15,609 bases of DNA from NCBI GenBank assembly GCA_903891375.1, contig CAITEL010000407.1:1-15609 (forward strand), read 5' to 3'. The DNA is from an uncultured Neisseriaceae bacterium (lineage in GTDB: Bacteria > Pseudomonadota > Gammaproteobacteria > Burkholderiales > UBA11063). A model generated the notes under the pieces. The model did no database searches. It saw only the letters and a list, made by a program, of their open reading frames with translations, and was not told where the DNA came from. Of the stretch, positions 5,345-14,400 are shown piece by piece. How positions within the stretch are numbered: position 1 is the first letter of the stretch; every line of letters begins with the position of its first letter. Both the position numbers and the translations under genes were made by a program.

Positions 5345-7516
5345 ATGTTTAATAAATTTACTAAGTCATTCCAATATGGAAAACACACAGTTACATTAGA
5401 AACTGGTGTTTTAGCACGTCAAGCAACAAGTAGTGTGCTGGTTAATGTTGATGAAACAGTTATTTTGGTAACTGTTGTTGCGGCTAAAGAAGTAAAACAA
5501 GGGCAGAATTTTTTTCCGTTAACTGTTGATTATTTTGAAAAAAACTATGCTATAGGTAAAATACCTGGTGGATATTTCAAACGTGAAACAAAGCCTGCTG
5601 ATCATGAAGTTTTAATTGCACGTTTAATTGATAGACCTATTCGCCCGTTATTTCCAGAAGGTTTTTACAATGATATTCATCTTGTGGTACAAGTCATATC
5701 ATTAAACCCTGAGGTAAGTCCTGATATACCAGCATTAATTGGAGCTTCTGCAGCTATGTGTTTAGCTGGAGTTCCATTTAAAGGTCCTATTGCCGCAGCA
5801 CGTGTTGGGTATATTAATAATGAATTTGTATTAAATCCAAATAAGAAAGAGCTTGAGTTATCCGATTTAGACTTAGTTGTTGCTGGTACAAAACATGCTG
5901 TTTTGATGGTTGAAAGTGAAGCCAAAGAACTACCAGAAGACATCATGTTAAATGCAGTTATGTTTGGTCATGAACAATCACAAGTTGCAATTAATGCAAT
6001 TAATGAGTTTACTCAAGAAGTAAATCCAGTGATTTGGGAATGGACACCAGAGCCTAAAAATGAAGAATTATTAGCTAAAATGAAAGAGATTGCTGGCTCT
6101 GAATTAAATGATGCATATAATATTAGAGAAAAACCACTGCGTTATGCTAAAATAAATGAAATCAAGAGTAAAATCGATGCAGTATTAATTACTGATGAAA
6201 GCACCACACTTTATGTTAATCAAGTGAATGAATATTTCCATAGCTTGGAATCAGCTATTGTACGGGGTAAGATTTTATCTGGTGAGCCTAGAATTGATGG
6301 GCGTGATACTAAAACAGTTAGACCAATTAATATTCAAACTGGGATATTACCTCGTGTACACGGCTCTACGTTATTTACTCGTGGAGAAACACAAGCGCTA
6401 GCTATTGCCACTCTTGGAACTAAAATGGATGAGCAAACTATTGATGCCATTGGTGGTGAATATTCAGATCGTTTCATGTTACATTATAACTTTCCACCAT
6501 TTTCAACTGGTGAAGTAGGCAGAATGGGACCACCAAAACGTCGTGAAGTTGGTCATGGTAATCTAGCAAAACGTGCATTAAAGGCTGTTTTACCAAGTGC
6601 AGAATTATTCCCTTATACTCTTCGTGTGGTATCTGAAATTTTAGAATCAAATGGTTCTTCTTCTATGGCGAGTGTATGTGGTGGCTGTTTGTGTATGATG
6701 GATGCTGGCGTGCCGATTAAAAATCACGTTGCTGGTGTTGCTATGGGACTAATCCTTGAAGGTGCTAAATTTGCAGTTTTAACTGATATACTTGGTGATG
6801 AAGATCATTTGGGTGATATGGATTTTAAAGTAGCTGGGACTGATAAAGGTGTTACAGCTCTACAAATGGATATTAAAATTGACGGGATTACTCGCCCAAT
6901 CATGCATATTGCACTACAACAAGCATTAGAGGGTAGAATGCATATTTTAGGTTTAATGAAAAATACATTACCGTACCCTAAAGTATTGTCTGATAGAGTT
7001 CCACGTTTGTATACATTGCAAATTAATCCTGAAAAAATCAAAGATGTAATAGGTAAAGGTGGTTCAGTAATTAAATCTATTATCGCAGAAACAGGTTCTA
7101 CAATTGATATTTCCGACACTGGTATGGTAACTATTGCGTGTGTTCAACGAGAAGGTGCCGAAAAAGCTAAATCAATTATCGAAGGTATTGTAGTTGATGC
7201 TAAAATTGGTGAAATATATGATGGAACAGTTACACGTATTTTAGATCGAAATATGGGTGCTATGGTTAGTGTGCTTGGCGGACGTGAAGGCTTTGTGCAT
7301 GTGTCACAAATTGCTAATGAGAGAGTTGAAGATGTTCGTCGGTACTTAAAAGAAGGGCAGAATGTTAAGGTAAAAGTTGTTGAGTTTGATGATCGTGGCA
7401 GAATGCGTTTATCAATTAAATCCGCAGTTGAAACAGAAACCTTAGTAGCCGCTCCAATTATAGATCCAGCTACGTTAATAAAGGTGGAAGCATCAACAAA
7501 CACTGATGCATTATAA
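5345..7516 (+). CDS. pnp: Polynucleotide phosphorylase (PNPase)
   Basis: This 723-residue 3'-5' exoribonuclease degrades RNA by phosphorolysis and is a core part of the RNA degradosome. The domain order is complete. A first RNase PH domain (residues about 13-145, with [10 protein letters not shown] and [11 protein letters not shown]) is followed by a helical linker and a second, catalytic RNase PH domain (about 310-545, with [35 protein letters not shown] and [15 protein letters not shown]). The KH domain contains the GKGG loop ([12 protein letters not shown], about 568-579), and the S1 domain (about 621-692) contains GFVHVSQIA. Trimer assembly is expected. The ATG follows AAAGGA at about 5330-5335. 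The tail is short and lacks a clear RNase E-binding extension. The gene ends at a strong terminator. Confidence 0.98.
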   Translation: MFNKFTKSFQYGKHTVTLETGVLARQATSSVLVNVDETVILVTVVAAKEVKQGQNFFPLTVDYFEKNYAIGKIPGGYFKRETKPADHEVLIARLIDRPIRPLFPEGFYNDIHLVVQVISLNPEVSPDIPALIGASAAMCLAGVPFKGPIAAARVGYINNEFVLNPNKKELELSDLDLVVAGTKHAVLMVESEAKELPEDIMLNAVMFGHEQSQVAINAINEFTQEVNPVIWEWTPEPKNEELLAKMKEIAGSELNDAYNIREKPLRYAKINEIKSKIDAVLITDESTTLYVNQVNEYFHSLESAIVRGKILSGEPRIDGRDTKTVRPINIQTGILPRVHGSTLFTRGETQALAIATLGTKMDEQTIDAIGGEYSDRFMLHYNFPPFSTGEVGRMGPPKRREVGHGNLAKRALKAVLPSAELFPYTLRVVSEILESNGSSSMASVCGGCLCMMDAGVPIKNHVAGVAMGLILEGAKFAVLTDILGDEDHLGDMDFKVAGTDKGVTALQMDIKIDGITRPIMHIALQQALEGRMHILGLMKNTLPYPKVLSDRVPRLYTLQINPEKIKDVIGKGGSVIKSIIAETGSTIDISDTGMVTIACVQREGAEKAKSIIEGIVVDAKIGEIYDGTVTRILDRNMGAMVSVLGGREGFVHVSQIANERVEDVRRYLKEGQNVKVKVVEFDDRGRMRLSIKSAVETETLVAAPIIDPATLIKVEASTNTDAL

Positions 7517-7552
7517 ATTTGATGACTAAATATTATTAGTTTATTGTATTAT

Positions 7553-7583
7553 AAAAAAGCCTCACTCAACTGAGGCTTTTTTT
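7553..7583 (+). terminator. Rho-independent terminator after pnp
   Basis: AAAAAAGCCTCA pairs with TGAGGCTTTTTT around a six-base loop (7565-7570), leaving seven T residues at the end. A-run and T-run on either side would let it work in both directions. It separates pnp from purH. Confidence 0.93.
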
Positions 7584-7613
7584 AGGATTATAGTGTTTTA
7601 AGGTTTTTATTTT

Positions 7614-9182
7614 ATGCTTATTTCGATAAAACGTGCATTAATTAGTGTTTCAGATAAAACTGGTGTTTTAGAATTTGCTAAACATCTTCAAAATTTTGGG
7701 ATCGAAATTTTATCAACAGGTGGTACTTTTGATTATTTAGCAAATAATGGCATAAAAGTAATGCCTGTTGCTAATGAGACTAACTTTCCTGAAATTTTAG
7801 ATGGCAGAGTAAAAACCTTGCACCCTAAGATTCATGGTGGGATTTTAGCAAAACGTGAGGATGCTACACATCAACAACAAATGCTAGAGCATGAAATAAT
7901 AGGCATAGATTTAGTATGTGTAAATTTATATCCTTTTGAAGAAACAATAAATAAAGATAGTTGTACATTTAATGACGCCATAGAAAACATAGATATTGGT
8001 GGTCCAGCAATGATAAGAGCAAGTGCCAAAAATCATACCAATGTGGTTATTTTAACTAACCATAATGATTATAACTTAGTGATAAATGAATTACAAAATA
8101 CTCAAAATGTAAGTAACGTAACCAGACTAAAATTGGCACAAAGTGCTTTTAGTCATACAGCATATTATGATAGTTTAATAAGTGAGTATTTATTAAAACA
8201 CGCAAACACCGAAACTAATGAAGAAATTATTTTTACTAACAAATTAACAATACCAGCGACATTGGTACAAACACTCCGTTATGGTGAAAACTCTCACCAA
8301 ATGGCAGGTTTTTATAAAGACAGTGGCAATATTGATGGCTTACTGGCAAGCTTTACTCAATTGCAAGGTAAAGAATTATCATATAATAACTTGACAGATG
8401 CAGATACGGCTTGGGAATGTGTAAGACAATACACCAACACTGCGTGTGTTATAGTAAAGCACGCTAACCCATGTGGTGTAGCGATTGATGAGAGAACAGT
8501 AACAAGCTATATAAAAGCTTTTGCTAGCGATCCTGTTAGTGCCTTTGGTGGAATAATTGCTTTCAATAAAGAAGTAGATAAAAGTACAGCAGAAGTTTTA
8601 ATCGGTAATTTTTTAGAGGTGTTAATAGCACCGTCTTATTCTAGTGATGCTATGGAGATTTTGACTACTAAACCAAATGTACGTGTATTACAAATCAATT
8701 TAACTAATAATCATAATAAGTTAGATTATAAACGAATTGGCGGTGGATTATTAGTGCAAACACCAGAAAATAAAATCTTAAATAAAGATGCGTTAAAAAT
8801 CGTTACAAACAACACACCAAATGAAGGTACAATAAATGATTTGTTATTTGCTTGGAGTGTAGCTAGATTTGTAAAATCAAACGCGATAATTTTAGTTAAA
8901 AACAATCAAACTATAGGTATAGGTGCAGGGCAAATGTCACGTATAGATTCAACAAAAATTGCAATAAATAAAGCAACAGAGTTTGGTTTTAATGTTGAGG
9001 GTGCAGTATGCGCCTCAGATGCGTTTTTTCCATTTAGAGATAACGTAGATATTTTAGCAGAACATGGTATAAAAGCGATAATACATCCAGGTGGTTCTAT
9101 TAAAGATAAAGAGATTTTTAGTGCTGCTGACGAACATGGAATGGGGATGGTGTTAACCTCCTACAGAGCATTCCGTCACTAA
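7614..9182 (+). CDS. purH: Bifunctional AICAR transformylase/IMP cyclohydrolase
   Basis: This 522-residue enzyme carries out the last two steps of IMP synthesis. The N-terminal cyclohydrolase (MGS-like) domain shows ALISVSDKTGVLEFA, LSTGGTFDYL, ETNFPEILDGRVKTLHPKIH and NIDIGGPAMIRASAKN. The C-terminal formyltransferase domain, from about residue 200, shows LRYGENSHQ, GKELSYNNLTDAD, VIVKHANPCG (catalytic-type K282-H283), ASDAFFPFRD, a GIKAIIHPGGS loop and the typical end MVLTSYRAFRH. Length and motifs are normal. The ribosome site is AAGG at 7600-7603, 10 bases from the ATG. It lies 30 bases beyond the pnp terminator, and I see no strong promoter in that gap. A hairpin at 9217-9256 follows. 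Confidence 0.97.
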   Translation: MLISIKRALISVSDKTGVLEFAKHLQNFGIEILSTGGTFDYLANNGIKVMPVANETNFPEILDGRVKTLHPKIHGGILAKREDATHQQQMLEHEIIGIDLVCVNLYPFEETINKDSCTFNDAIENIDIGGPAMIRASAKNHTNVVILTNHNDYNLVINELQNTQNVSNVTRLKLAQSAFSHTAYYDSLISEYLLKHANTETNEEIIFTNKLTIPATLVQTLRYGENSHQMAGFYKDSGNIDGLLASFTQLQGKELSYNNLTDADTAWECVRQYTNTACVIVKHANPCGVAIDERTVTSYIKAFASDPVSAFGGIIAFNKEVDKSTAEVLIGNFLEVLIAPSYSSDAMEILTTKPNVRVLQINLTNNHNKLDYKRIGGGLLVQTPENKILNKDALKIVTNNTPNEGTINDLLFAWSVARFVKSNAIILVKNNQTIGIGAGQMSRIDSTKIAINKATEFGFNVEGAVCASDAFFPFRDNVDILAEHGIKAIIHPGGSIKDKEIFSAADEHGMGMVLTSYRAFRH

Positions 9183-9216
9183 TGCTCATCCATATTTGCG
9201 TGTTATAGCGTCGTCG

Positions 9217-9256
9217 CACCAATTCTTGTGTACGTCAAAGTGCACAAGAATTGGTG
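9217..9256. repeat. 14-bp perfect hairpin downstream of purH
   Basis: CACCAATTCTTGTG (9217-9230) is the exact complement of 9243-9256, extended inward by one G-U and one A-U pair to leave an eight-base loop. There is no T-run on either side, so it is not a classical terminator, though it may protect or end the purH mRNA. GTAACTACTCAG (9261-9272), the end motif of the palindrome at 1098-1231, follows four bases later. Confidence 0.6.
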
Positions 9257-9260
9257 TTTC

Positions 9261-9283
9261 GTAACTACTCAGCTGTATCTATT
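9261..9283 (+). repeat. Second copy of the GTAACTACTYAG repeat end
   Basis: GTAACTACTCAG followed by CTGTATCTATTG closely matches 1098-1121, with about 20 of 23 positions identical. Only one end is recognisable here. It overlaps the stop codon of the adjoining gene fragment, so it may be the scar of a recombination or insertion. Confidence 0.45.
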
Positions 9284-9596
9284 GATTGACCAAGATAGGT
9301 GTAGCCGCATCATCAGGTTTTTGGTTGTCTCCTTTTTTTGACTCTACTATCTGCTGCATGTATTGTAAGACATCGTTCATAAAATCCACCTTATTATCCA
9401 ATGAATTTTTCGATAATTTCTCCTCAAGTTCCTTATTATCTGTAAAACCATCTGATACTAAATATATGCTGTAATTATGGGTATCTAAGAATTTTCTACT
9501 CACTTTAATTACTCCAGCATCTACGCCATCCGTATTCTGATAATTTTTTGTTTTAGTACGGTATGCATCGGACAGTATTTTGAGTTCCTTAATATT
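9279..9596 (-). pseudogene. C-terminal remnant of a PP2C-like protein phosphatase
   Basis: About 106 residues remain, ending at TAG 9279-9281. The reading frame enters from the inverted repeat, and its only start there is a TTG inside the repeat, so the native 5' part is missing. The YSIYLVSDGFTDN segment followed by a helical stretch and then PDDAATPILV resembles the SDG...D and late DD-T metal-site motifs of PP2C/SpoIIE-type Ser/Thr phosphatases. The N-terminal metal-binding motifs would be in the lost part, so no activity is expected. Alternatively it is an unrelated hypothetical protein with chance similarity. A promoter inside the neighbouring mini-element points toward it. Confidence 0.5.
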
Positions 9597-9865
9597 GGGT
9601 TTTTCCGCATATGTGGGGTGAATCGGCAATGAGAATTAAAATATTTTCTCGTAATTGGTTGTTAATACAGGATTATAGCATATTTATTGAAAGTGCAAAT
9701 ACTATTCAATTTACATTAAAAATTTGTTATTGATATGCAAAAACCATCATTTTTAATTAAACAATTTATTAAATATTAAATTGGTTAAACCTTATCATAT
9801 CAACTGATGTAAGATAATCATAGTGTTTCTCATTGCCGATTCACCCCACATATGCGGAAAAACCC
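9597..9865. mobile_element. 269-bp mini-element with perfect 39-bp inverted repeats
   Basis: Bases 9597-9635 (beginning GGGTTTTTCC) and 9827-9865 are exact reverse complements over 39 positions, with no match beyond them. The 191 bases between are A+T-rich and have no plausible gene. Length about 270, ends of 38-39 bp and outer GGG resemble Tn3-derived inverted-repeat miniature elements (TIMEs), which are moved in trans by a Tn3 transposase such as the one at 11447-14494. The inner ends lack the usual TAAG, so the family link is inference. No target duplication is visible: the flanks are ATATT and TCTAT. The genes on the two sides are different and both broken at the repeat edge, suggesting a deletion or rearrangement at the element after insertion. 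Confidence 0.7.
9672..9698 (-). promoter_or_regulatory. Outward promoter inside the mini-element
   Basis: On the minus strand TTGCAC (9698-9693) is followed after 15 bases by TATAAT (9677-9672) with a TGC extension. It would transcribe out of the element into the phosphatase remnant. Confidence 0.4.
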
Positions 9866-10048
9866 TCTATTCTCTAAATCATTTATCATTTGCAGTGCAG
9901 GTTTTATTTTAATTGAACCAGCTGGATTAAGCCATTCTAATTTTAATAAAACATTAGAATTATCAAGAAAATTATTCAATCTAAAAAAATGTCTCCTTTG
10001 ATTTATGTCTAATGGAGAATCTACAATACATATCTCATCACGATACAT
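9830..10048 (-). pseudogene. Truncated SbnA/cysteine-synthase-like PLP enzyme
   Basis: Only the first 61 residues are native. Residues 62-72 and the TGA are encoded by the 39-bp inverted repeat. The native part contains LKLEWLNPAGSIKIKPALQMI, here split: residues LKLEW, then NPAGSIK with K47 at the position of the PLP-binding lysine of the cysteine synthase fold, then a helix ending in LENRG. The start ATG overlaps the end of the upstream kinase-like gene by 11 bases, so the two were a translationally coupled pair. In the staphyloferrin B pathway SbnI makes O-phosphoserine and SbnA uses it, and the pair here fits such a substrate hand-over. About four fifths of the enzyme is lost, so it is inactive. 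Confidence 0.7.
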
Positions 10049-10487
10049 TATCTACTATCCTAAATGGCTGTGAATTGTTTAAATCGCTAATTTGAATTTT
10101 AGTTTTAGGCATATCAATAGAAATATTATGACATGTTGATTTATAGTTTAGTAGTTTACCAGTCAGTCCTGCTTTGATAACATTTTCAGCTAAAATATTC
10201 TGTTCTGGAATTCGAGAGGTTAATTTCAAATATGGGTTGTCATAACCAATAACAAAAGCAGGTATATTTTTTAATCCGAGATTTTTTGCCGCCTGAAAAC
10301 GATGATGCCCATCCATAATAATAAAATTTTGTTTTTCTATTATTATAGGATGTGTCCATATTCCAGCACATTCTATACATTTAACTAATAAGTTTACAGT
10401 ATCCAAGTTGTAATATTCGGAAGGTTTTACAATACGAATAGGGATAATCTTAACTTGTAATAATTCTCGCATAAACGGTATAGTCAT
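10038..10487 (-). CDS. SbnI/SerK-like ParB-fold free serine kinase
   Basis: A 149-residue protein with the ParB/sulfiredoxin-like core used by free L-serine kinases. It has an N-terminal strand VKIIPIRIVKPSE, the helix LLVKCIECAGIWTHPIII, the signature MDGHHRFQAAKNLGL (D59-G60-H61-H62-R63), then PAFVIGYD and a later AGLTGKLLNYKSTCHNI. That last part corresponds to the G-x-L-x-P-x-K-S-T-x-H region of SbnI-type proteins. It lacks the larger C-terminal part of staphylococcal SbnI, so only the kinase domain is present. The expected product is O-phospho-L-serine. It overlaps the truncated SbnA-like gene. No good ribosome site precedes ATG 10487 or the in-frame ATG 10472. TATAAT at 10503-10508 on the minus strand would give a very short leader. 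Confidence 0.72.
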   Translation of the reverse strand: MTIPFMRELLQVKIIPIRIVKPSEYYNLDTVNLLVKCIECAGIWTHPIIIEKQNFIIMDGHHRFQAAKNLGLKNIPAFVIGYDNPYLKLTSRIPEQNILAENVIKAGLTGKLLNYKSTCHNISIDMPKTKIQISDLNNSQPFRIVDNVS

Positions 10488-10682
10488 ATTTTTATAACTT
10501 TAATTATATGGTTTTTCATAAATTTCAAAGCAAAACAGTACTGTAACCACACAGTACTTATATAGTTCCTGCTTTTGAATACACAATTTTTTCAAGACAA
10601 AATTATACCATATTTCTGGATTTTATGTTAATTAAAATTAACAATATTATTTCGAACGTGTTTTAATTAGGTTTGCAGATAT
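10488..10682. other. Intergenic DNA left of res, with one small hairpin
   Basis: This A+T-rich stretch lies between the kinase gene and res. It contains AGTACTGT (10537-10544) and its complement ACAGTACT (10551-10558), an eight-base hairpin that includes a palindromic ACAGTACTGT, and a possible minus-strand -10 at 10503-10508. I see no Tn3-type terminal inverted repeat, gene or RNA here. Confidence 0.5.
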
Positions 10683-10685
10683 TTT

Positions 10686-10810
10686 AGTACAAACAAACTT
10701 AAGTATTTCTGTACCATCAAAAAACAACGAAAACATAGTACAATTACTAAATAATTGTGCATTCATTGTACTAATGTGGTACAATCTATAATTCAAGATT
10801 TATTTGTACT
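10686..10810 (+). promoter_or_regulatory. res site with three resolvase subsites
   Basis: Six copies of a GTAC-centred half-site are arranged as three inverted pairs. These are AGTACAA/TGTACC (GTAC at 10687 and 10711), AGTACAA/TTGTACT (10738 and 10768) and GGTACAA/TTGTACT (10779 and 10806). The middle pair has the widest spacing, as subsite II has in Tn3 and gamma-delta res. The first pair is centred on the palindrome ACTTAAGT (10697-10704), a natural crossover position. A likely tnpR -10 (TATAAT, 10787-10792) lies inside the third pair, so resolvase binding should repress tnpR and tnpA. Confidence 0.75.
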
Positions 10811-10819
10811 GAAAACAAT

Positions 10820-11401
10820 ATGAAAATTGGTTATGCAAGAGTTAGTAGCAACAATCAAGATTTAGAATTACAAAAACAAGCTTTATTAAAAGCCGGTTGT
10901 AAAAAAATTTATAGTGAAGCAATTAGTGGTAAAGATAATAATCGCAAAGAATTAAACTTAATGATCGATGCACTGAGAGCTGAAGATATTGTTGTGGTTT
11001 ATAAGATTGATAGAATAGCTCGGTCACTTAAGGGTCTTATTGAAATTATTGAGATATTGAATAATAAAAAAGTGGATCTAATTTCCCTTGACTCAGGTGA
11101 TAAGGTTGATACCACATCACCAATTGGCAAGGCATTTTTTCAAATTGCTGGAGTTTTTGCAGAATTAGAGCGTGGTATGATTAATTCACGTACTAAAGCT
11201 GGTATAGTCAAAGCTAGAGCTGACGGTGTAAAATTTGGGCGGACGTTTGGTAGTAAAAATAAAACCACCCCAGAGAAAATAGAAAAAATAAAAATATTCT
11301 TACAGGCGGGTAAAAGTTATGATTGGATTACCAATGAGTTGTCAGTAAGTAAACAAACCATATCTGACATCAAAAAATTACATAATATTAAAAAAAGATA
11401 A
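10820..11401 (+). CDS. tnpR: Serine resolvase of Tn3 type
   Basis: This 193-residue small serine recombinase resolves Tn3 cointegrates at res. The catalytic domain (about 1-135) opens MKIGYARVSSNNQ with the nucleophile most likely S9. It continues with YKIDRIARSLKGL, the SIGKAFF-like region, and FAELERGMINSRTKAG at the start of the long dimer helix. The C-terminal helix-turn-helix (about 150-190) is GKSYDWITNELSVSKQTISDI. All catalytic-domain landmarks are present and the length is normal, so it is probably active. The promoter overlaps res, implying autoregulation. The ribosome site before the ATG is weak. tnpA starts 45 bases downstream. Confidence 0.93.
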   Translation: MKIGYARVSSNNQDLELQKQALLKAGCKKIYSEAISGKDNNRKELNLMIDALRAEDIVVVYKIDRIARSLKGLIEIIEILNNKKVDLISLDSGDKVDTTSPIGKAFFQIAGVFAELERGMINSRTKAGIVKARADGVKFGRTFGSKNKTTPEKIEKIKIFLQAGKSYDWITNELSVSKQTISDIKKLHNIKKR

Positions 11402-11446
11402 CCTAACCATTAATTTCAAGATTTTTAGCCACAAGGTCATATTTAT

Positions 11447-14400
11447 ATGAGAGCGAGCAATAAACGTCTCACAATCCTATCTGAAGAAGAATCATTTGCC
11501 CTGTATGGACTTCCTGATTTTGATGAGGATCAACGCCAATACTATTTACATTTTGATGAAACCGAACAAAATATTATCTACTCAAGAAATTCATTAACTG
11601 AGCAGGTTTATTGTGCTTTGCAACTTGGGTATTTCAAAACAAAACAGATATTTTTTGATTTTACTTGGAAAGATGTGCCAGAAGATGATTATAAATTTAT
11701 TCTAGAGCATTATTTCCCTGAAAGCAAGTTTACTCAAGAAGAAGTTAGTCGCCATGAGTTTTATTTACAACGTTCTACAATTATAAAGCATTTTGCATAT
11801 CAAAACTGGAATAGTCAAAAGCATAAATTAATATTGGCTAATGAGTTGGAATCAATTATAAAACGAGATATGGCAACAACTTTTATTTTAACTGAAACCC
11901 TTTCATTTTTGCGATTTAAAAAGATAATTCGCCCCGGTTATACCACTTTACAAGATTTGATATCTGAAGCTCAAAACAAAGAACGCCAAAGACTTGGTGA
12001 ATTGTTAACTGTAAAAATATCAACCGAGATGCAAGAAAAATTAGATATTTTGCTTTCAACTGATAATATAATCTCTGAACTCGCGGCACTAAAACAGGAT
12101 GCAAAGGATTTCAAATATAGAATATTGCAAGCAGAATGTGCTAAATTGGAAACCCTACGTCCATTATATCAATTAGCCAAATCCATATTACCATCACTAT
12201 CAATTTCACAACAAAATCTTAATTTTTATGCTAGTTTAGCTCATTTCTATACTGTATATGAATTGCGTGAATTCAAACCTGAGCAACGGAGCTTATACTT
12301 ACTTTGCTACTCTTGGCAACGGTATCAGAAAATTACTGATAATTTAGTGGATGCATTTTGCTATCACATCAAGCATTTTGATGATAGTATTACGGCTAAA
12401 TTAAGTATTCACAAATTAAGCACTTATAAAAAACAAAAGAAGCATGCTAAAAAAATAGCTAAATTATTGGCGTTATTTACTGATGAGAATTTTGATGACC
12501 AAGATCTTTATGGCAAAGTTCGTAAAAAAGCATACAAGATTTTACCTAAGGAACAAATTGAAGCATTAGTGGCAGAGTTCATGCAGTTAAATAAATCTGA
12601 ACAAGAGCAACGTTGGAAAATATTTGATAAAGACGGGTATCGCTTTAGAAAAAATCTACGTCCACTATTCTTGCAATTAGATTTATTAAGTAATGACATG
12701 GATGATCCATATATTCAGGCAATAGAATTATTAAAACAACGATTTAAGCACCAACAACCAATACCAATTAAAGAGCAAAAACTGCTGGACATTATACCTG
12801 AACGAGCAGACTCATATTTACTCAACAATTCGTCTAATGGTAGCATTACAGTTAATGCTGATAGATTTGAATATTGGTTCTATCAACAATGTAGGGGAAA
12901 ACTTCTTGATGGGAAGTTTTATCTTGAGGATAGTGCTTCCCACCGTAGTTTTGATGCCGAATTATTATCTGCTGAAGCGGAATTAGAAGCTTTATCTAAA
13001 TTAAATCTTCCAATATTTCATGATTCTTGTGATAAAACACTTGATAAATTAATAATTGAGTTAGAAGATCTTTGGCGTATTTTCAATAAAAAACTGAAAA
13101 AGGTTGAATTTAAACACTTGGAATACGACAAGGATAATCAAGAGATACTAGTTAAAAAACCACCAGAAGATAGTATTGAAGAGGTTCAAGAACAATTTTA
13201 TAATCAAGTGTCACCAAGTAACATTATAAATGTATTTCAATTCGTCAATAAAGAATGTAAGTTTTTGAAAGCATTAACACCATTACAGTCACGTTATGCC
13301 AAAAAAATACCAAATGACAATGAATTATTTGCCGTTATTATGGCTCAAGCTATGAATCATGGGTTAAACGTTATGGCTGATATTAGTAATATCTCATACC
13401 ATACACTTCAGTACAATTATAAACAGTATTTTAGAGAAAGCACATTGCAAAAAGCTAGTAGTATTATTAGTGCGGCTACATCTAAATTGCCGATTTTTAA
13501 ATACTATCAAGCTGGTTTTGATATGAGATTTGCCGCCGTTGATGGTCAAAAATTTAGTGTGAAAAATCCAACCACAAAGGCTAGATATTCAAAAAAATAT
13601 TTTGGGCGAGGTCGTGGCGTGGTGGCATATACACTTTTATGCAACCATATCCCTCTACATAGTATAGTTATTAGTGCTCACAACCATGAAAGTCACTATG
13701 TATTTGACATTATTTATAATAATGAGTCAACTATTTACCCAGAGGTTGTAACTGGTGATATGCATAGTATCAACAAAGCTAATTTTGCCATGCTGTATTG
13801 GTTTGATATACAATTTAATCCAAGATTTACTAATCTAACAGCTGAAATTAAAAAAGTTGGTTGTACAAAAGATAGTGATGCCTATGCCAATTTTTTAATA
13901 AAACCAACGGATACGATAAATATTGAGCTGATTAAGTCGGAATGGAATAATATACGAAGAATTATGGTAACTCTTGCCCAAAAAGAGACAACTCAACATC
14001 TTTTCATCAAAAAGCTCTGCTCATATTCTCCTTCTAATAGAACAAGAAAAGCACTATTTGAATTTGATAAGTTGGTACGTAGTATCTACACACTCAGGTA
14101 TACAATGGATCAAAAACTACAACGAGATGTGCATCGTTCCCAGAATAGACTTGAAGCATATCACCAATTAAGATCGGCAACTGCTCAAGTTGGAAGTAAG
14201 AAAGAGTTAACTGGTCGTACTGATATTGAAGTTGAAATTAGTAATCAATGTGGATGGTTACTTGCCAATGCAATCATTTATTATAACTCTGCAATATTGA
14301 GTAAATTATTGGAAATTTATCAAAAAGATAAGGATGAGGCAGGTTTCACTAGTTTACTTAAAGTGTCACCAGTTGCTTGGCAACACATTTATCTTATTGG

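Noticed and set aside
9217..9256. Rho-independent terminator of purH
   Set aside because: The stem is strong but no T-run follows on either strand, so I list it as a hairpin only.
9597..9865. CRISPR array
   Set aside because: Only two repeat-like sequences, inverted and 191 bases apart, with no spacer periodicity and no cas gene in the window.
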